From positions 2,728,001 to 2,792,000 of the forward strand of contig NZ_CP073105.1 in assembly GCF_018138085.1 (NCBI RefSeq): a stretch of DNA of 64,000 nt. The letters run 5' to 3'. How positions within the stretch are numbered: position 1 is the stretch's first letter; every line of letters starts with the position of its first letter. Under the pieces are notes generated by a model. That model had not been told where the DNA came from and searched no databases. It saw nothing but the letters and a program-made list of their open reading frames with translations. Shown piece by piece: positions 41,453 through 50,989 of this stretch. The DNA comes from Stutzerimonas stutzeri. Lineage in GTDB: Bacteria > Pseudomonadota > Gammaproteobacteria > Pseudomonadales > Pseudomonadaceae. The translations under genes were made by a program, and so were the position numbers.

Positions 41453-42661
41453 ATGCCCTACACAATCAAAACCTTCATGACAAGGTCCGGCGAGCGGTTT
41501 TCCCAGCTTTACGACACAGAGACGCCAGGCCTCCCTTTATTCTACCCGACAGCCTTTGTCGCTCGCTTCCTCCGCTCAGCCACTCACGAGACGCAGAAAG
41601 TCTATCTGGCCGTGATCAAGCGCATCTGCGAATGGGAATTTACCAAACAGGTGGACCTCGCCAACTGTTTCCATAGAAGTAAGTTTCTCACCTGTGCCCA
41701 GATTGATGACCTTGCTAACCATCTAAGAGCCAGCAAGCTCGGAGGAAAAGGCGAAGTCATCGGAAGCCCGAAGTACAACACCTATGTCGCCTATGCAACA
41801 GAGTATCTTCGCTGGCTTGCCCAAGAGGTTATTACGGACTGGAACACAGTAAACGTAAGAGCATCAATCGAAGCTCAAAGCGATATGCTCTTAAAAAAGA
41901 AAATCCGAAAAAGCGGTTCAAAATCCTCGCAAAACCGTCGTGTAGTTACCAAAAGCCTGACCACTGCCTCCAGCGGCAAATTATTGAGCCTGTTCGAGCA
42001 ACCATTCGAAGGCATAACGCGCACTCAAGATCTAGGATCCAGGATACGGAATATCGTAATGCTCCGTATTCTCTACGAAACTGGCATGCGCGTCGGCGAG
42101 CTACTAGGCCTCAAGCTAAAAAACTTTAGCAATGCAACTGGCGAGGATAGTGCCACCTTAGAGATCACCCGCAATCACCATGATGAATTCGATTCAAGAC
42201 TGAACCAGCCAGTTGCTAAAACACTCGGCCGTACGCTTCCAATATCGGAAAGCCTCGAGGCACAACTTGATGAATACTGCAACAACTGGCGAGCTGAAGT
42301 CGAAGGTGTCGGTTTCTCTGACGAAGACTTCATTTTTGTAATCCATCGAGCCGGGCGAACCCTAGGCCAAGCACTCCCTAAAAGTTCTTTCGACTCCGGA
42401 CTTTCTAACCTCAAAAAATCCTTTCCGGCACTAACACCGATTCACCCGCACCTTTTACGCCACGATTGGAACTATCGATTCTCAATGAAAGTAGATGCGA
42501 TCGGCATGTCATTTGAAGAAGAACGACAATTAAGAGAGTATTTAATGGGCTGGGCCCCCGGCTCAGCCATGTCAAACCGCTACAACTATCGACATGTGCA
42601 AGAAAAATCGCTCGAAGTCGGCTTATCCATTGCATCTGACTCAGCGAGGGGCCTACAGTGA
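41453..42661 (+). CDS. Tyrosine recombinase (first of the four-gene mobility module; GmtY/TnpA-like)
   Basis: The 402-residue site-specific recombinase has an N-terminal SAM-like DNA-binding region (about 30-130) and a C-terminal catalytic domain. Catalytic residues: Arg213 (YETGMRVGELLG), His333/Arg336 (HPHLLRHDW), and the nucleophile Tyr377 or Tyr379 (NRYNYRHVQ). A basic linker (KKKIRKSGSKSSQNRR) lies at about 145-160. The start abuts an ATGTAAAC repeat; no good Shine-Dalgarno is seen. The stop overlaps the next GTG. The layout recalls Tn554 TnpA or the gamma-mobile-trio recombinase GmtY; which family it belongs to is not settled from sequence alone. Confidence 0.85.
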   Translation: MPYTIKTFMTRSGERFSQLYDTETPGLPLFYPTAFVARFLRSATHETQKVYLAVIKRICEWEFTKQVDLANCFHRSKFLTCAQIDDLANHLRASKLGGKGEVIGSPKYNTYVAYATEYLRWLAQEVITDWNTVNVRASIEAQSDMLLKKKIRKSGSKSSQNRRVVTKSLTTASSGKLLSLFEQPFEGITRTQDLGSRIRNIVMLRILYETGMRVGELLGLKLKNFSNATGEDSATLEITRNHHDEFDSRLNQPVAKTLGRTLPISESLEAQLDEYCNNWRAEVEGVGFSDEDFIFVIHRAGRTLGQALPKSSFDSGLSNLKKSFPALTPIHPHLLRHDWNYRFSMKVDAIGMSFEEERQLREYLMGWAPGSAMSNRYNYRHVQEKSLEVGLSIASDSARGLQ

Positions 42662-44331
42662 ATAGCACGCCAACACATGCAAACATCTCAACAGAGCTTG
42701 ACATCGATCTACAACGCACGGATCGCCCTGAGCCTCATGGAGATTTGTTTTATTGGGATAATGACACTTTAGTTAGAACAGGTCAAAAACGGATCGACAT
42801 GACCCATGGCCTGTCGCGATTACTCTCATCAATCAAGACCTCCTTCAAACTTCACCTAATCTCCTTCAGCAAACAGGGAACTTATTCAGCCACCTCCTGC
42901 ACGACTTTCTTCATGAACTTCAGGGCAGCATTGAACTCCAACCCTCCTGAAGAATTCAACGCAGGCTGGATAGCGCATTCCATTGCCAGACCGGGATTCC
43001 ATGGCGCGAAAAGAGTCGCCATCGAATTTTTCCTGCACTGGAAGGAGCGTTACGATTCAGCCATTAAGATAGACGCATTGCACTTGCTGCAAGAAACAGC
43101 TGCTCGCCCTAACGGCCCACGTAACGTGCTCTCAGACGACCCTGAGAAGAGCTGGCTAACCGAGGATGAATACGAGTCCTTGTTGATGTCCACTTGGAAC
43201 AACTACGACACAGGAGTCTCTGACACCCAAGTAACACTAATTAAAATCTTGTCTATGCAATACGCGCGAAGGCCAAATCAAATCGCGCTACTAAAAGCTG
43301 GCGATATAAGGGGCTTTGATGAATCAAAAGAAATCGGACTAACGGGCCGAATCATCGATTTCCCAGGAATCAAAGACCAAGCAGCCGAGACTGGCTTTCG
43401 AGACAGCAAATTCGAACCACACCCACTGGCAGATCACGTATGGGGGCTTTGCCAAATTCAGCGCCAAGAAGTCAGAGAACTTTATGAGCATACTCTCGGC
43501 CTCTCTCTCACGGACGACCAACTAAATCTACTACCTTTCTTCTGCAGTGAAGAACGCATTAAAGAAGCCCGCAGCCTGATTGAAACCCACCTCAAACTAG
43601 AGCTTCTTGACAGCCTAGACTCTCCTCATTTCCATCTTGAACGGCATTCAATTACTGAGATATTAAGATGGAAGAGAAACACCCCGTCCTGCGCATATGG
43701 CGCAGCTAAGGGTCAGTACTCTAAATGCCCGAAGGCACCAATCAGCCCCCGCACCAGTCGGGTAATGATTATTAATGCGACCCGAATGCGTCATACACGA
43801 GCACGTCAACTTGCGCGAAAGGGCGTACCAAAAAATTTGCTTTCGCACTGGCTGGGCCACACAACAGAAAGAGCACTCGAAGCCTATTATAACGACCCAG
43901 CGGAACAGGCCCGTGTCATAGACGAGGCCATGGGTCCGGCCTTGGCACCGCTAGCAATGGCTTTTGCTGGAGCTTTGATCGATTCAGATGAGCAGGCCAC
44001 AAGAGCCACCGATCCGACTAGCAAACTCGAGTTCTCACGCCCTGGAGAGCTACTTAGCGTCGGACGCTGTGGCAAGCACAGCTTCTGCGCTACGACCTCG
44101 GTTCCTATACCCTGCTACCGCTGCAAGCATTTCGAACCTCTCGTACATGCGCCACACCATGAAGTACTAGATGCTCTGCTACAGAGGCAGTCTGAGGAGA
44201 ATCAAGCGTTAAGAATTGGCGGGCAGCGAAATCTACTTATTCCCATTGATCTCTCTGCCGACATTCTTGCAGTAAAAAATTGCATTACCCGCTGCAACAA
44301 CCGAATTGTCGAACTGGGGCTAACTCAATGA
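42658..44331 (+). CDS. Second tyrosine-recombinase-like protein (TnpB-like)
   Basis: The 557-residue protein overlaps the preceding stop (GTGA). Its C-terminal half has a recombinase core: RMRHTRARQLARKG (Arg378, His379, Arg381), LLSHWLGHTTERALEAYY with a candidate nucleophile tyrosine, and a first-arginine region YARRPNQIALL. After the core comes a cysteine-containing tail (VGRCGKHSFCATTSVPIPC, then RCKHFE) that could bind zinc, as seen in TnpB-type proteins of Tn554 relatives. It probably acts with its neighbours in one recombination complex. Confidence 0.8.
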   Translation: MNSTPTHANISTELDIDLQRTDRPEPHGDLFYWDNDTLVRTGQKRIDMTHGLSRLLSSIKTSFKLHLISFSKQGTYSATSCTTFFMNFRAALNSNPPEEFNAGWIAHSIARPGFHGAKRVAIEFFLHWKERYDSAIKIDALHLLQETAARPNGPRNVLSDDPEKSWLTEDEYESLLMSTWNNYDTGVSDTQVTLIKILSMQYARRPNQIALLKAGDIRGFDESKEIGLTGRIIDFPGIKDQAAETGFRDSKFEPHPLADHVWGLCQIQRQEVRELYEHTLGLSLTDDQLNLLPFFCSEERIKEARSLIETHLKLELLDSLDSPHFHLERHSITEILRWKRNTPSCAYGAAKGQYSKCPKAPISPRTSRVMIINATRMRHTRARQLARKGVPKNLLSHWLGHTTERALEAYYNDPAEQARVIDEAMGPALAPLAMAFAGALIDSDEQATRATDPTSKLEFSRPGELLSVGRCGKHSFCATTSVPIPCYRCKHFEPLVHAPHHEVLDALLQRQSEENQALRIGGQRNLLIPIDLSADILAVKNCITRCNNRIVELGLTQ

Positions 44332-46391
44332 CCCAGATTATCCAATTTATTCCAAAGCACGAAATATCAGCCAATCAGAACCTAGACGACTTCATCAATT
44401 TTGCTCATAACGAATTAACGCTTTGGTCCGACCTGCGCGGCTTTACTTGGACAGCTGATAGGTGGCAAACAACGCACACGGGCATCCGTTTTATAAACTT
44501 TGAAAATAAAGACCTACCACCCAAGTCCCGAAGCCAGCCAATCCATTTGATGCATCCATCCTTTATCGAATTCGCCAAGGCATTTCTCCGATACAAACAC
44601 ACCCTGCACCCAACCAAGGGAATAAGCAGAGACATCGCTGCATTACGACTGATCGAATTTTCGTTGCGCCAAAACATGGCAACACCCGACATCACTAAAT
44701 TTGACCAGCGGCATTGGGAAATAATCGTCTGCACTTTGGAGTCAAGCACTATACGGCAATCGCTCTGCAACATAGTGCTTTCCATTCTAAAATCGTTATC
44801 AGATCTCTTCATAATACAGGTCGACCCGCGTTTTTGGAGGCACCCTTACCTAGGTGCGCGCAGTTACGATTACTTAAATGGTTCTCAAGCACCTGCTGAA
44901 GTAAAGGCTCAGAAAGCTCCTGATCAGGATGCGCTACTTGCGATTGCAGAGGTATTCTCACGTGGCGCCTATGAAGTGCAGATTGATAATGACGTTATGG
45001 TCACTTGCATTACCGCTTTACTACTAAGTGCACCCATGCGTATAGGTGAGACCCTGCGCTTTCGCATTGATTGCTTGCGAGACGATCACGACAAAAACGG
45101 GGAGATTCAATACTATTTAGTCTACTGGGTCCCAAAGACCAAAGAGTTTGCACGCAAACCAATTCCGAAAACACTAATAAATATCACTACAGACGCAATA
45201 AATCGGCTAGTAAAAATCACTGACGAAGGCCGCTCCTTGGCCCGTTACATGGAAACCAACCCATCGAGATTCTACCGCCACGCCAATTGCCCTAATGTTC
45301 AAGACAACGAGCCACTCTCGGTAAAGCAAGTAATGCAGGCTCTAGGTTTTACCGATCGAACCTGCTGCCAATCCCTTATCCATAGACTAACCGGTAGTTG
45401 GTCATTGTCCGGATTTACTCTAGACTCGCTTTGGAAACTTATACTAATAGAGCACAAAGCCACCAACCCATATTTCCCCTACCAGGAGCCACACCAGGGA
45501 TCTACCAATCCTCCATTGAAAATGTCTGAGTCACTGCTATGCCTTCGTCGCAACCAATTGCGCTTGCGGAGCACTGCAAGTCCCGTTCTGTTAGCGCCAT
45601 TTGATCCTAGTTTTTATGGGAAGCGCCTGGACACTGGAAACGCCGCGGCCGAGTCCATTAACTTTTTCGCCTATCACGGATACAAGGCATTTAAGTTAAA
45701 GTCACACAGCATTCGCCACCTAATTAATAGACTCGCTCGCAGCAGCGGCATTTCATTGGATCTGATCACGGAGTGGAGCAGTCGCGCCACCAGTCGGCAG
45801 ACGCGCACATATTTGAATGATGACCCGCTCACGTTCGTCGCCAAAGGAGCAGACATACTAGGTACGGTCCAGAAAAATGAGCCACTTCAACCGGTTACTG
45901 AAGAACATGCAGAAAAATATGGCCATGGTCCATTCCATCGCAGCCGCTACGGTATTTGTCGTCGTAGCTGGCGAGCTGGCCCTTGCAACAAATTCGCAGA
46001 CTGTCTTAATTGCTCTGAGCTATTGATGTGTAAAGGAGATAGGCTGGCCACTGATACGATTCAACATGATCTAGATAGCCTTAGACAGACGTACGATGCC
46101 GCACAGCAGGCGATATCAGATGGAGAAAGGTCGGCGTCGCGCTGGACGCTTGTTACGGCCGCACAAATTAAGCAAATCACTAATTTGCTTTCAATTTTGA
46201 ATGATATATCGATCCCGGATGGGAGTCCCATCGAAATAGAGGGCAGGGACTTCAGCCATGAACAGACAATTGTTTCCGAAAAAGCCGAAGCAGCCGCGAT
46301 CAGGCTGCCTGACAAACAAATGCTTGGAATAACTTATGGCGATGACCTTCTAGCTTGCCTAGAACTTCTCCGGAGCACCGACAATGCCTAA
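44328..46391 (+). CDS. Third tyrosine-recombinase-like protein (GmtZ-like)
   Basis: ATG at 44328 overlaps the upstream stop (ATGA), giving 687 residues. The catalytic-like segments are APMRIGETLRFRIDCL, HSIRHLINRLARSSG and RQTRTYLNDDP. A later cysteine group (CRRSWRAGPCNKFADCLNC) resembles the zinc-binding tail of integrases in multi-recombinase modules. The size and order suggest the large GMT integrase GmtZ, but I cannot confirm that. The gene overlaps the small fourth gene by 8 nt. Confidence 0.75.
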   Translation: MTQIIQFIPKHEISANQNLDDFINFAHNELTLWSDLRGFTWTADRWQTTHTGIRFINFENKDLPPKSRSQPIHLMHPSFIEFAKAFLRYKHTLHPTKGISRDIAALRLIEFSLRQNMATPDITKFDQRHWEIIVCTLESSTIRQSLCNIVLSILKSLSDLFIIQVDPRFWRHPYLGARSYDYLNGSQAPAEVKAQKAPDQDALLAIAEVFSRGAYEVQIDNDVMVTCITALLLSAPMRIGETLRFRIDCLRDDHDKNGEIQYYLVYWVPKTKEFARKPIPKTLINITTDAINRLVKITDEGRSLARYMETNPSRFYRHANCPNVQDNEPLSVKQVMQALGFTDRTCCQSLIHRLTGSWSLSGFTLDSLWKLILIEHKATNPYFPYQEPHQGSTNPPLKMSESLLCLRRNQLRLRSTASPVLLAPFDPSFYGKRLDTGNAAAESINFFAYHGYKAFKLKSHSIRHLINRLARSSGISLDLITEWSSRATSRQTRTYLNDDPLTFVAKGADILGTVQKNEPLQPVTEEHAEKYGHGPFHRSRYGICRRSWRAGPCNKFADCLNCSELLMCKGDRLATDTIQHDLDSLRQTYDAAQQAISDGERSASRWTLVTAAQIKQITNLLSILNDISIPDGSPIEIEGRDFSHEQTIVSEKAEAAAIRLPDKQMLGITYGDDLLACLELLRSTDNA

Positions 46392-46824
46392 GATCATCTC
46401 TGACAAGAATGAAAGGCAGATCGCGCAACTTGTTAGAAACTGGCCGACTGATCATTCACTGAACTGGAACAGCATCTGCCTTGGTGCTCAAGAAATTTTA
46501 GGCTGGGGAGCCCCACCAACTCGTCAAGCACTCAATAAAAAACTGCTGATTAAAAGCGCCTACAAAGCAAAGAAAGGTCAACTCAAGTCCGTCGAAACAA
46601 AACTCGATGGGATGTCGAAACCAAGAAGCACACTAGATGCGATGAAAAAAATTTCCCGACTTCAAGCTGAGAATGACGCTCTGAAGGCACAACTTTCCAC
46701 AATGGCTGAACTCGCCAACCGACTTATCTATAACGCATCTATAGCAGGACTTTCACGAGAGAGACTCATGACCCCGCTCCCTACAGTCCATGAGCCAAAG
46801 AAAAAGCTCAAGCCCAGAAAATAG
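46384..46824 (+). CDS. Small basic coiled-coil protein of the recombinase module (TnpC/GmtX-like)
   Basis: The 146-residue protein has a basic N-terminal DNA-binding-like region, a predicted coiled coil at about 83-112 (MKKISRLQAENDALKAQLST) and a lysine-rich tail (EPKKKLKPRK). Tn554 TnpC (about 125 residues) and GMT GmtX are small accessory proteins in the same position. It is translationally coupled to the third recombinase. The role is inferred as an accessory factor in integration or excision. Confidence 0.7.
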   Translation: MPKIISDKNERQIAQLVRNWPTDHSLNWNSICLGAQEILGWGAPPTRQALNKKLLIKSAYKAKKGQLKSVETKLDGMSKPRSTLDAMKKISRLQAENDALKAQLSTMAELANRLIYNASIAGLSRERLMTPLPTVHEPKKKLKPRK

Positions 46825-47821
46825 CCTGCATGCCTCACCAGTCCGACCAGCCAAGCTAGTTCTTGACTGCTCGCAATTGGCCGATAGCTGCGTGTCACTA
46901 GCGTCCGCCACCGGCCAAAAGCAGCCTGTCGTAACAAGCCTGAACCAGCAGCTTTCTTACAGACTGCTCGCCGGCTGGACTCTAAAGCCAGCTGCCACTG
47001 AATACGGGGAGACGGCGGGAGCCCTGTTTCTTCGGCCAAACCGTCTCGCTAGTATGTGGACACCTGCCACTGGTGCCTTGGGTGCCGAAATGTTTGAAGG
47101 GATTCAGAATGATCCGAAGGTTCCGGCTTGAGCAAAAAGGCCGCTACGAGAAGCTGGTAATAGCTCAACGTTTGTCGGACATGGTGGACAACTACCTGGA
47201 TGGGCGCCCTGCACCGTTGCTGATCGGTGCCGAACAAGGTGGTATCGGCGAATGGGATGACGTGGTCATCTACCATGCGGATGAGCATTATGAGCACTTC
47301 CAGATCAAGCGGCAGACGACCCCCTTCAGCGATAAGCACATCGATAAAGCCGACTACATAAAGTCCTATAAACCCAAGGCCGGCAACAAGGCAGCAGCAA
47401 GTGCAACGCCAGTTGTCCCGTCCGATAGCGCCATCGACTCTGAGCTCGATAAGGCCATGAAGAGCTTGTCTGCCTGGAGTCTCACACCCCAGTCCAAGCA
47501 GCCGCCAGTCCGCGCTTTTTCACTCATCCTGCTCGGCCTGGAAGTTGTCATCAAGGGCAAGCCAAGTGACTCCATCACCGCCAATCACCTGCACGAGTTT
47601 TGTCGACTCTGCAAGCAGGACGGTCTTGATCTGGCTGCCCTATCTAGCCGCCCCGATACCCCAACGCAAAACGTCTATAAATGGTTGACGACCTGGTGTG
47701 GCTTTACCGACTGGGATCATGTTCGACAAACCATGCGGACACTTACGATCCATGCCGTAGGGAGCGAAGAGAACCTTGAAGAGCGTGCGTGCGAGTCGTT
47801 AGGACGGCACTTTAATGATTC

Positions 47822-47826
47822 GCGGG
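47822..47826 (+). repeat. Target-site duplication, left copy (GCGGG)
   Basis: This pentamer matches 49154-49158 exactly; five base pairs is the expected duplication for the IS2 group. It belongs to the interrupted ABC-3C effector gene. Confidence 0.93.
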
Positions 47827-47890
47827 TGAACGAGCCCCCTGAAAGACAGGACACCGTTTCCCCCTTACGATAAGGGATAGGCAAACGGTT

Positions 47891-48283
47891 ATGTTTATGA
47901 CTAATAGCAACGATAAGAGTGGGGAGCTTTTGGGTCGGGAGCGGCGGCGCCGCTGGAGCCCTGAGCAAAAGCTGACCATGGTTCGAGAGAGCCTTGAGCC
48001 CGGGCAGAGCGTTTCGTTGGTGGCTCGGCGTAACGGCATCAATGCCAACCAACTATTCCTGTGGCGCAAGCTTTACCAAGACGGCAGTTTGTCGGCGGTC
48101 AGTGCTGGCGAAGCCGTGGTACCTGCCTCCGAGCTGAGCGATGCGCTCAAGCAGATCCGTGAACTGCAACGGATGCTGGGCAAGAAAACGATGGAAGCAG
48201 AAATCCTCAAAGAGGCCGTGGAGATCGCCCGGTCGCGAAAATGGATTGCGCACTCACCCTTGTTGCCGGGGGACGACCAGTGA
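47891..48283 (+). CDS. IS2-group transposase OrfA
   Basis: The 130-residue protein has the helix-turn-helix region [40 protein letters not shown], and a C-terminal leucine-zipper-like part ([20 protein letters not shown]). It is collinear with IS2 InsC, which binds the terminal repeats. It overlaps orfB, which lies in the -1 frame; an OrfAB fusion would form by programmed frameshifting near CGAAAATGG at 48236. ATG at 47897 is an alternative start. Confidence 0.93.
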   Translation: MFMTNSNDKSGELLGRERRRRWSPEQKLTMVRESLEPGQSVSLVARRNGINANQLFLWRKLYQDGSLSAVSAGEAVVPASELSDALKQIRELQRMLGKKTMEAEILKEAVEIARSRKWIAHSPLLPGDDQ

Positions 48284-49116
48284 AGCTGGTCAGCGAATGT
48301 CTCGGTGTGGCGCGCTCGCAATTAACGGTTCGAATCAAGCAATCGGCATCCCCCAAAGTACGGCGGAGCAGGCCTGTGAACGATGCTGATCTGGTAGTTG
48401 AAATCCAGCAACAGGTCAGCGAACTTCCCAGCTACGGCTACCGCCGCGTCTGGGGATTGCTGCGTCGCGCCCGTGAAACCCAGTCGCTACCGGCGATCAA
48501 TGTGAAGCGGGTTTACCGGGTCATGCGTGATCACAACTTGCTGCTTGAGCGCCGCATCAAACAGCCCGGTGTGCCGCGTCGGCACGAAGGCCGTATTGCG
48601 GTGGAAGCCAGCGATACGCGTTGGTGCTCGGACGGCTTTGAGTTCCGTTGCGAGGACGGCGCCAAACTGAGCGTGACCTTCGCCCTGGATTGCTGTGATC
48701 GCGAAGCCATCGGCTGGGTCGCGAGCCCGACCGGGTACAGCGGCGATGATATCCGCGATTTGATGCTGGAAAGCGTGGAGAAGCGCTTTGGTGATCAACT
48801 GCCCGCCACGCCGGTGCAATGGCTAAGCGACAACGGCTCGGCGTACACCGCCGAACAGACACGCCTGTTTGCTCGACAGATCGGCTTGCAGCCGGTGACC
48901 ACCCCAGTTCGCAGCCCGCAAAGCAACGGCATGGCTGAGAGCTTCGTGAAGACGATCAAGCGTGACTACGTGGCGCACATGCCCAAACCGGATCGAGAAA
49001 CGGCGCTGCGCAACCTGGCAATTGCCTTCGAGCATTACAACGAGCAGCATCCGCACAGCGCTTTGAAATACCGCTCGCCGAGGGAGTTCAGGCGCTTGGC
49101 AGCAGCATCAATTTAA
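48241..49116 (+). CDS. IS2-group transposase OrfB (DDE integrase)
   Basis: The 291-residue catalytic protein has the IS3-family rve core: [46 protein letters not shown] and [19 protein letters not shown]. These give the DDE triad, with the Glu in the last motif. The C-terminal [19 protein letters not shown] is typical. It is closely similar to IS2 InsD from memory. The ORF is intact, so the element may still be active if the frameshifted fusion forms. Confidence 0.94.
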   Translation: MDCALTLVAGGRPVKLVSECLGVARSQLTVRIKQSASPKVRRSRPVNDADLVVEIQQQVSELPSYGYRRVWGLLRRARETQSLPAINVKRVYRVMRDHNLLLERRIKQPGVPRRHEGRIAVEASDTRWCSDGFEFRCEDGAKLSVTFALDCCDREAIGWVASPTGYSGDDIRDLMLESVEKRFGDQLPATPVQWLSDNGSAYTAEQTRLFARQIGLQPVTTPVRSPQSNGMAESFVKTIKRDYVAHMPKPDRETALRNLAIAFEHYNEQHPHSALKYRSPREFRRLAAASI

Positions 49117-49153
49117 CGGGGAGTTGGTGTCCGGTTTTGTAGGGGCAAGTCCA

Positions 49154-49158
49154 GCGGG
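49154..49158 (+). repeat. Target-site duplication, right copy (GCGGG)
   Basis: The second copy directly follows the right terminal repeat of the IS. Deleting one copy together with the IS restores the effector reading frame. Confidence 0.93.
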
Positions 49159-50395
49159 CAACCCTTGAGAAGCTAGTGGGGTACATTTCTACAAGTACCA
49201 CGGATGTTAACGCCATCAGCTGTCATGCGATGGCTAACCATCTCAAAGACGCACGCCGGTCAGATGCTGTGACTTGGACGCAATACCTCATGAGGCCGCA
49301 GGCTGGATCCAGTTGGATGGTCGCCGGTACCCACAGCTTGAATGGTACGACGAGCTTGCCAGCGGCCCATGCTGCCACGGAAGTTGTCGGTCACCACTGG
49401 ACAGCGGGCGGTAACAACAGAAGGCTGCGGTTGCACGCTACCTATTGCCCGCCTACGCCAAATACCGTGGCCCTCCACTCGGCCATCCTTCGGCTGGCCC
49501 TGCACTTGAAGAGCGGGAGCCATTGCCTGCTTCTGGGTGAGCCGCTTTGGCGCCAAGGCGCTGGGAACGAGTTGGGTAGAACGCTTGGGATCAGCGAGAG
49601 TGATCTTGATGAGCTTCCTTGGATAGACAATTCAGAGGCGCTGTCCTGCGCGTCGGGTCGCGAAATCTCGTCGATCCTGGAGGCGCGAGATGAATCTTCA
49701 GCACTTCACCGGGCAATGAACAATCTTGTGTGGGAGCAGCTACAAGCCCGCATCACGGCCAGGTTGAACTCGGTATCCGACATGCCATTACTGGCAGCAT
49801 TGGAACCGAAGTGGCGCTCTTGGGCCGCTGAGCTAACAGCCGACGCCGCTGCGCGTGAGTCACTGTTAGAACAACTCATGTACCCCAAAACAGAAGGCTT
49901 AGACGGGAAACACGCGCTGCGCGTCGGGCCTCGTACTGCAGACCTGCTGGAAACCGCCATTCTGATGCTGCTTCTGGTTTGCGTCGCAATCGGTAACGAC
50001 GATGGCAATTGGCGCGAAATCCCTGACGTTGGGGATGTTCTCAGCATTGCATTGCAGAACTGGTCAGGCGCTTCAGGCGATCACAGTGGCGCCAGGCCTG
50101 TTGCCGATGACCTGATGGCCATTTTGGGGCCTTCGCCAGCGTCGGTAGTCATTCTCGCGGGAGTCGAAGGGTCTCCCACGAGCCTACTCGAGTCCGGTAT
50201 GGCTGATGATTTTGAGACCAGTAACAGCATGGCGGCTGAGCGCCAGCCCAGATTGCTGGTGACACGATTTGGGGTGCTCAAGCACTTGCGTAACGGGACA
50301 CTCGCCCAGCTAAAGCAGCAATTCCAACGTCATTGGGATGCTTGGCGCGACGCGCGTGAAGCAGCAATCGAAGCTTATAGGGAAGGACACTAATC

Positions 50396-50989
50396 ATGCT
50401 GACACTGCAGGAAGTGGCTGGCGCAATCATTCAGCGTGTAGAGGGTCGGTATGACGTGTGTCCCCGGGACGTAACGGAGCTAATGCTGCCTGAGGTCGAC
50501 TACGACTCGCATGTTCTTCGACTCAAGCGCTCCCACATCGAACGGGCGGGCTGGCGGACGGTTCTGCTCATCGAGCTTCCACTGACGGCCCTTCAGGCAG
50601 CCAACCAGTGGGCAGCCGATGTCCGGGATGTGCTGCCCGAACCTGAGACTGCAGACCTCTATATGTTTCTGATGATCAGCGGTATCGCCAAGGATGACGC
50701 TGCACGGATTGAGACGGATGACAGATTTTGCCGCAAGGTTGTTGTGCGCGAATCTGAAGCAGCTGGTGATTTTCTTAACCGGACATTCTTGGCGGCCTTG
50801 GATCCCGCTGGCGATGTCGAGACGCTGAGCGATCCATTGGTGTCGGCGCTGAACACGCTGTCCAATGCATACCCTTGGTCTGCTCCACACATCGCTGCTT
50901 GGAAAACGCAGTTTCTGACCAACCAAAACGGAGCGGATGTGGTGCGTGTTCTTACCGACTCGCTGGGTGAAAGCGAGGTTCAGTCGTGA
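50396..50989 (+). CDS. ABC-3C middle component
   Basis: The 197-residue soluble protein starts 3 nt after the effector stop with GGAAGGA upstream and ends overlapping the ATPase gene (GTGA at 50986). It begins MLTLQEVAGAIIQRVEGRYD, with no catalytic motif. A small adaptor in this place is the defining middle component (MC) of ABC-three-component systems, linking the effector to the ATPase. The assignment rests mainly on position and size. Confidence 0.75.
   Translation: MLTLQEVAGAIIQRVEGRYDVCPRDVTELMLPEVDYDSHVLRLKRSHIERAGWRTVLLIELPLTALQAANQWAADVRDVLPEPETADLYMFLMISGIAKDDAARIETDDRFCRKVVVRESEAAGDFLNRTFLAALDPAGDVETLSDPLVSALNTLSNAYPWSAPHIAAWKTQFLTNQNGADVVRVLTDSLGESEVQS

Larger units (their letters stand above)
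47827..49153 (+). mobile_element. IS3-family (IS2 group) insertion sequence, 1327 bp
   Basis: The ends match IS2-type terminal repeats: left end TGAACGAGCCCCCTGAAAGA at 47827 onward and, inverted, right end TGGACTTGCCCCTACAAAAC ending at 49153. Both continue into GGACACC. Direct 5-bp repeats GCGGG flank it at 47822-47826 and 49154-49158. It encodes overlapping orfA and orfB. IS2 itself is 1331 bp, so the element appears complete. Confidence 0.95.
47109..50393 (+). pseudogene. ABC-3C system effector (nuclease-like), disrupted by an IS2-group element
   Basis: The gene runs from the ATG at 47109 (AAGGG 7 nt upstream) to 47826, then is interrupted by the IS. It resumes at 49159. Removing the IS and one copy of the 5-bp duplication restores an unbroken 1953-nt frame of 650 residues. 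The N-terminus has a PD-(D/E)xK-like nuclease pattern: GIGEWDDVVIYHADEHYEHF followed by QIKR, with Asp51, Gln65 and Lys67 as candidate catalytic residues, as in DUF4297/Cap4-type effectors. The remainder is an ABC-3C C-terminal region. Downstream genes encode the middle component and ATPase. The effector is probably inactive in this strain unless the IS excises. Confidence 0.82.

Noticed and set aside
46825..47108. Small genes between the recombinase module and the ABC-3C effector
   Set aside because: Open frames on both strands are short, lack ribosome sites, and look like shadow frames. A GTG at 47073 in frame with the effector has a worse site than the ATG at 47109.
49176..50393. A separate 405-residue gene beginning with GTG after the IS
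   Set aside because: The frame continues the effector exactly when the IS and one target duplication are removed, so it is the 3' part of a disrupted gene.
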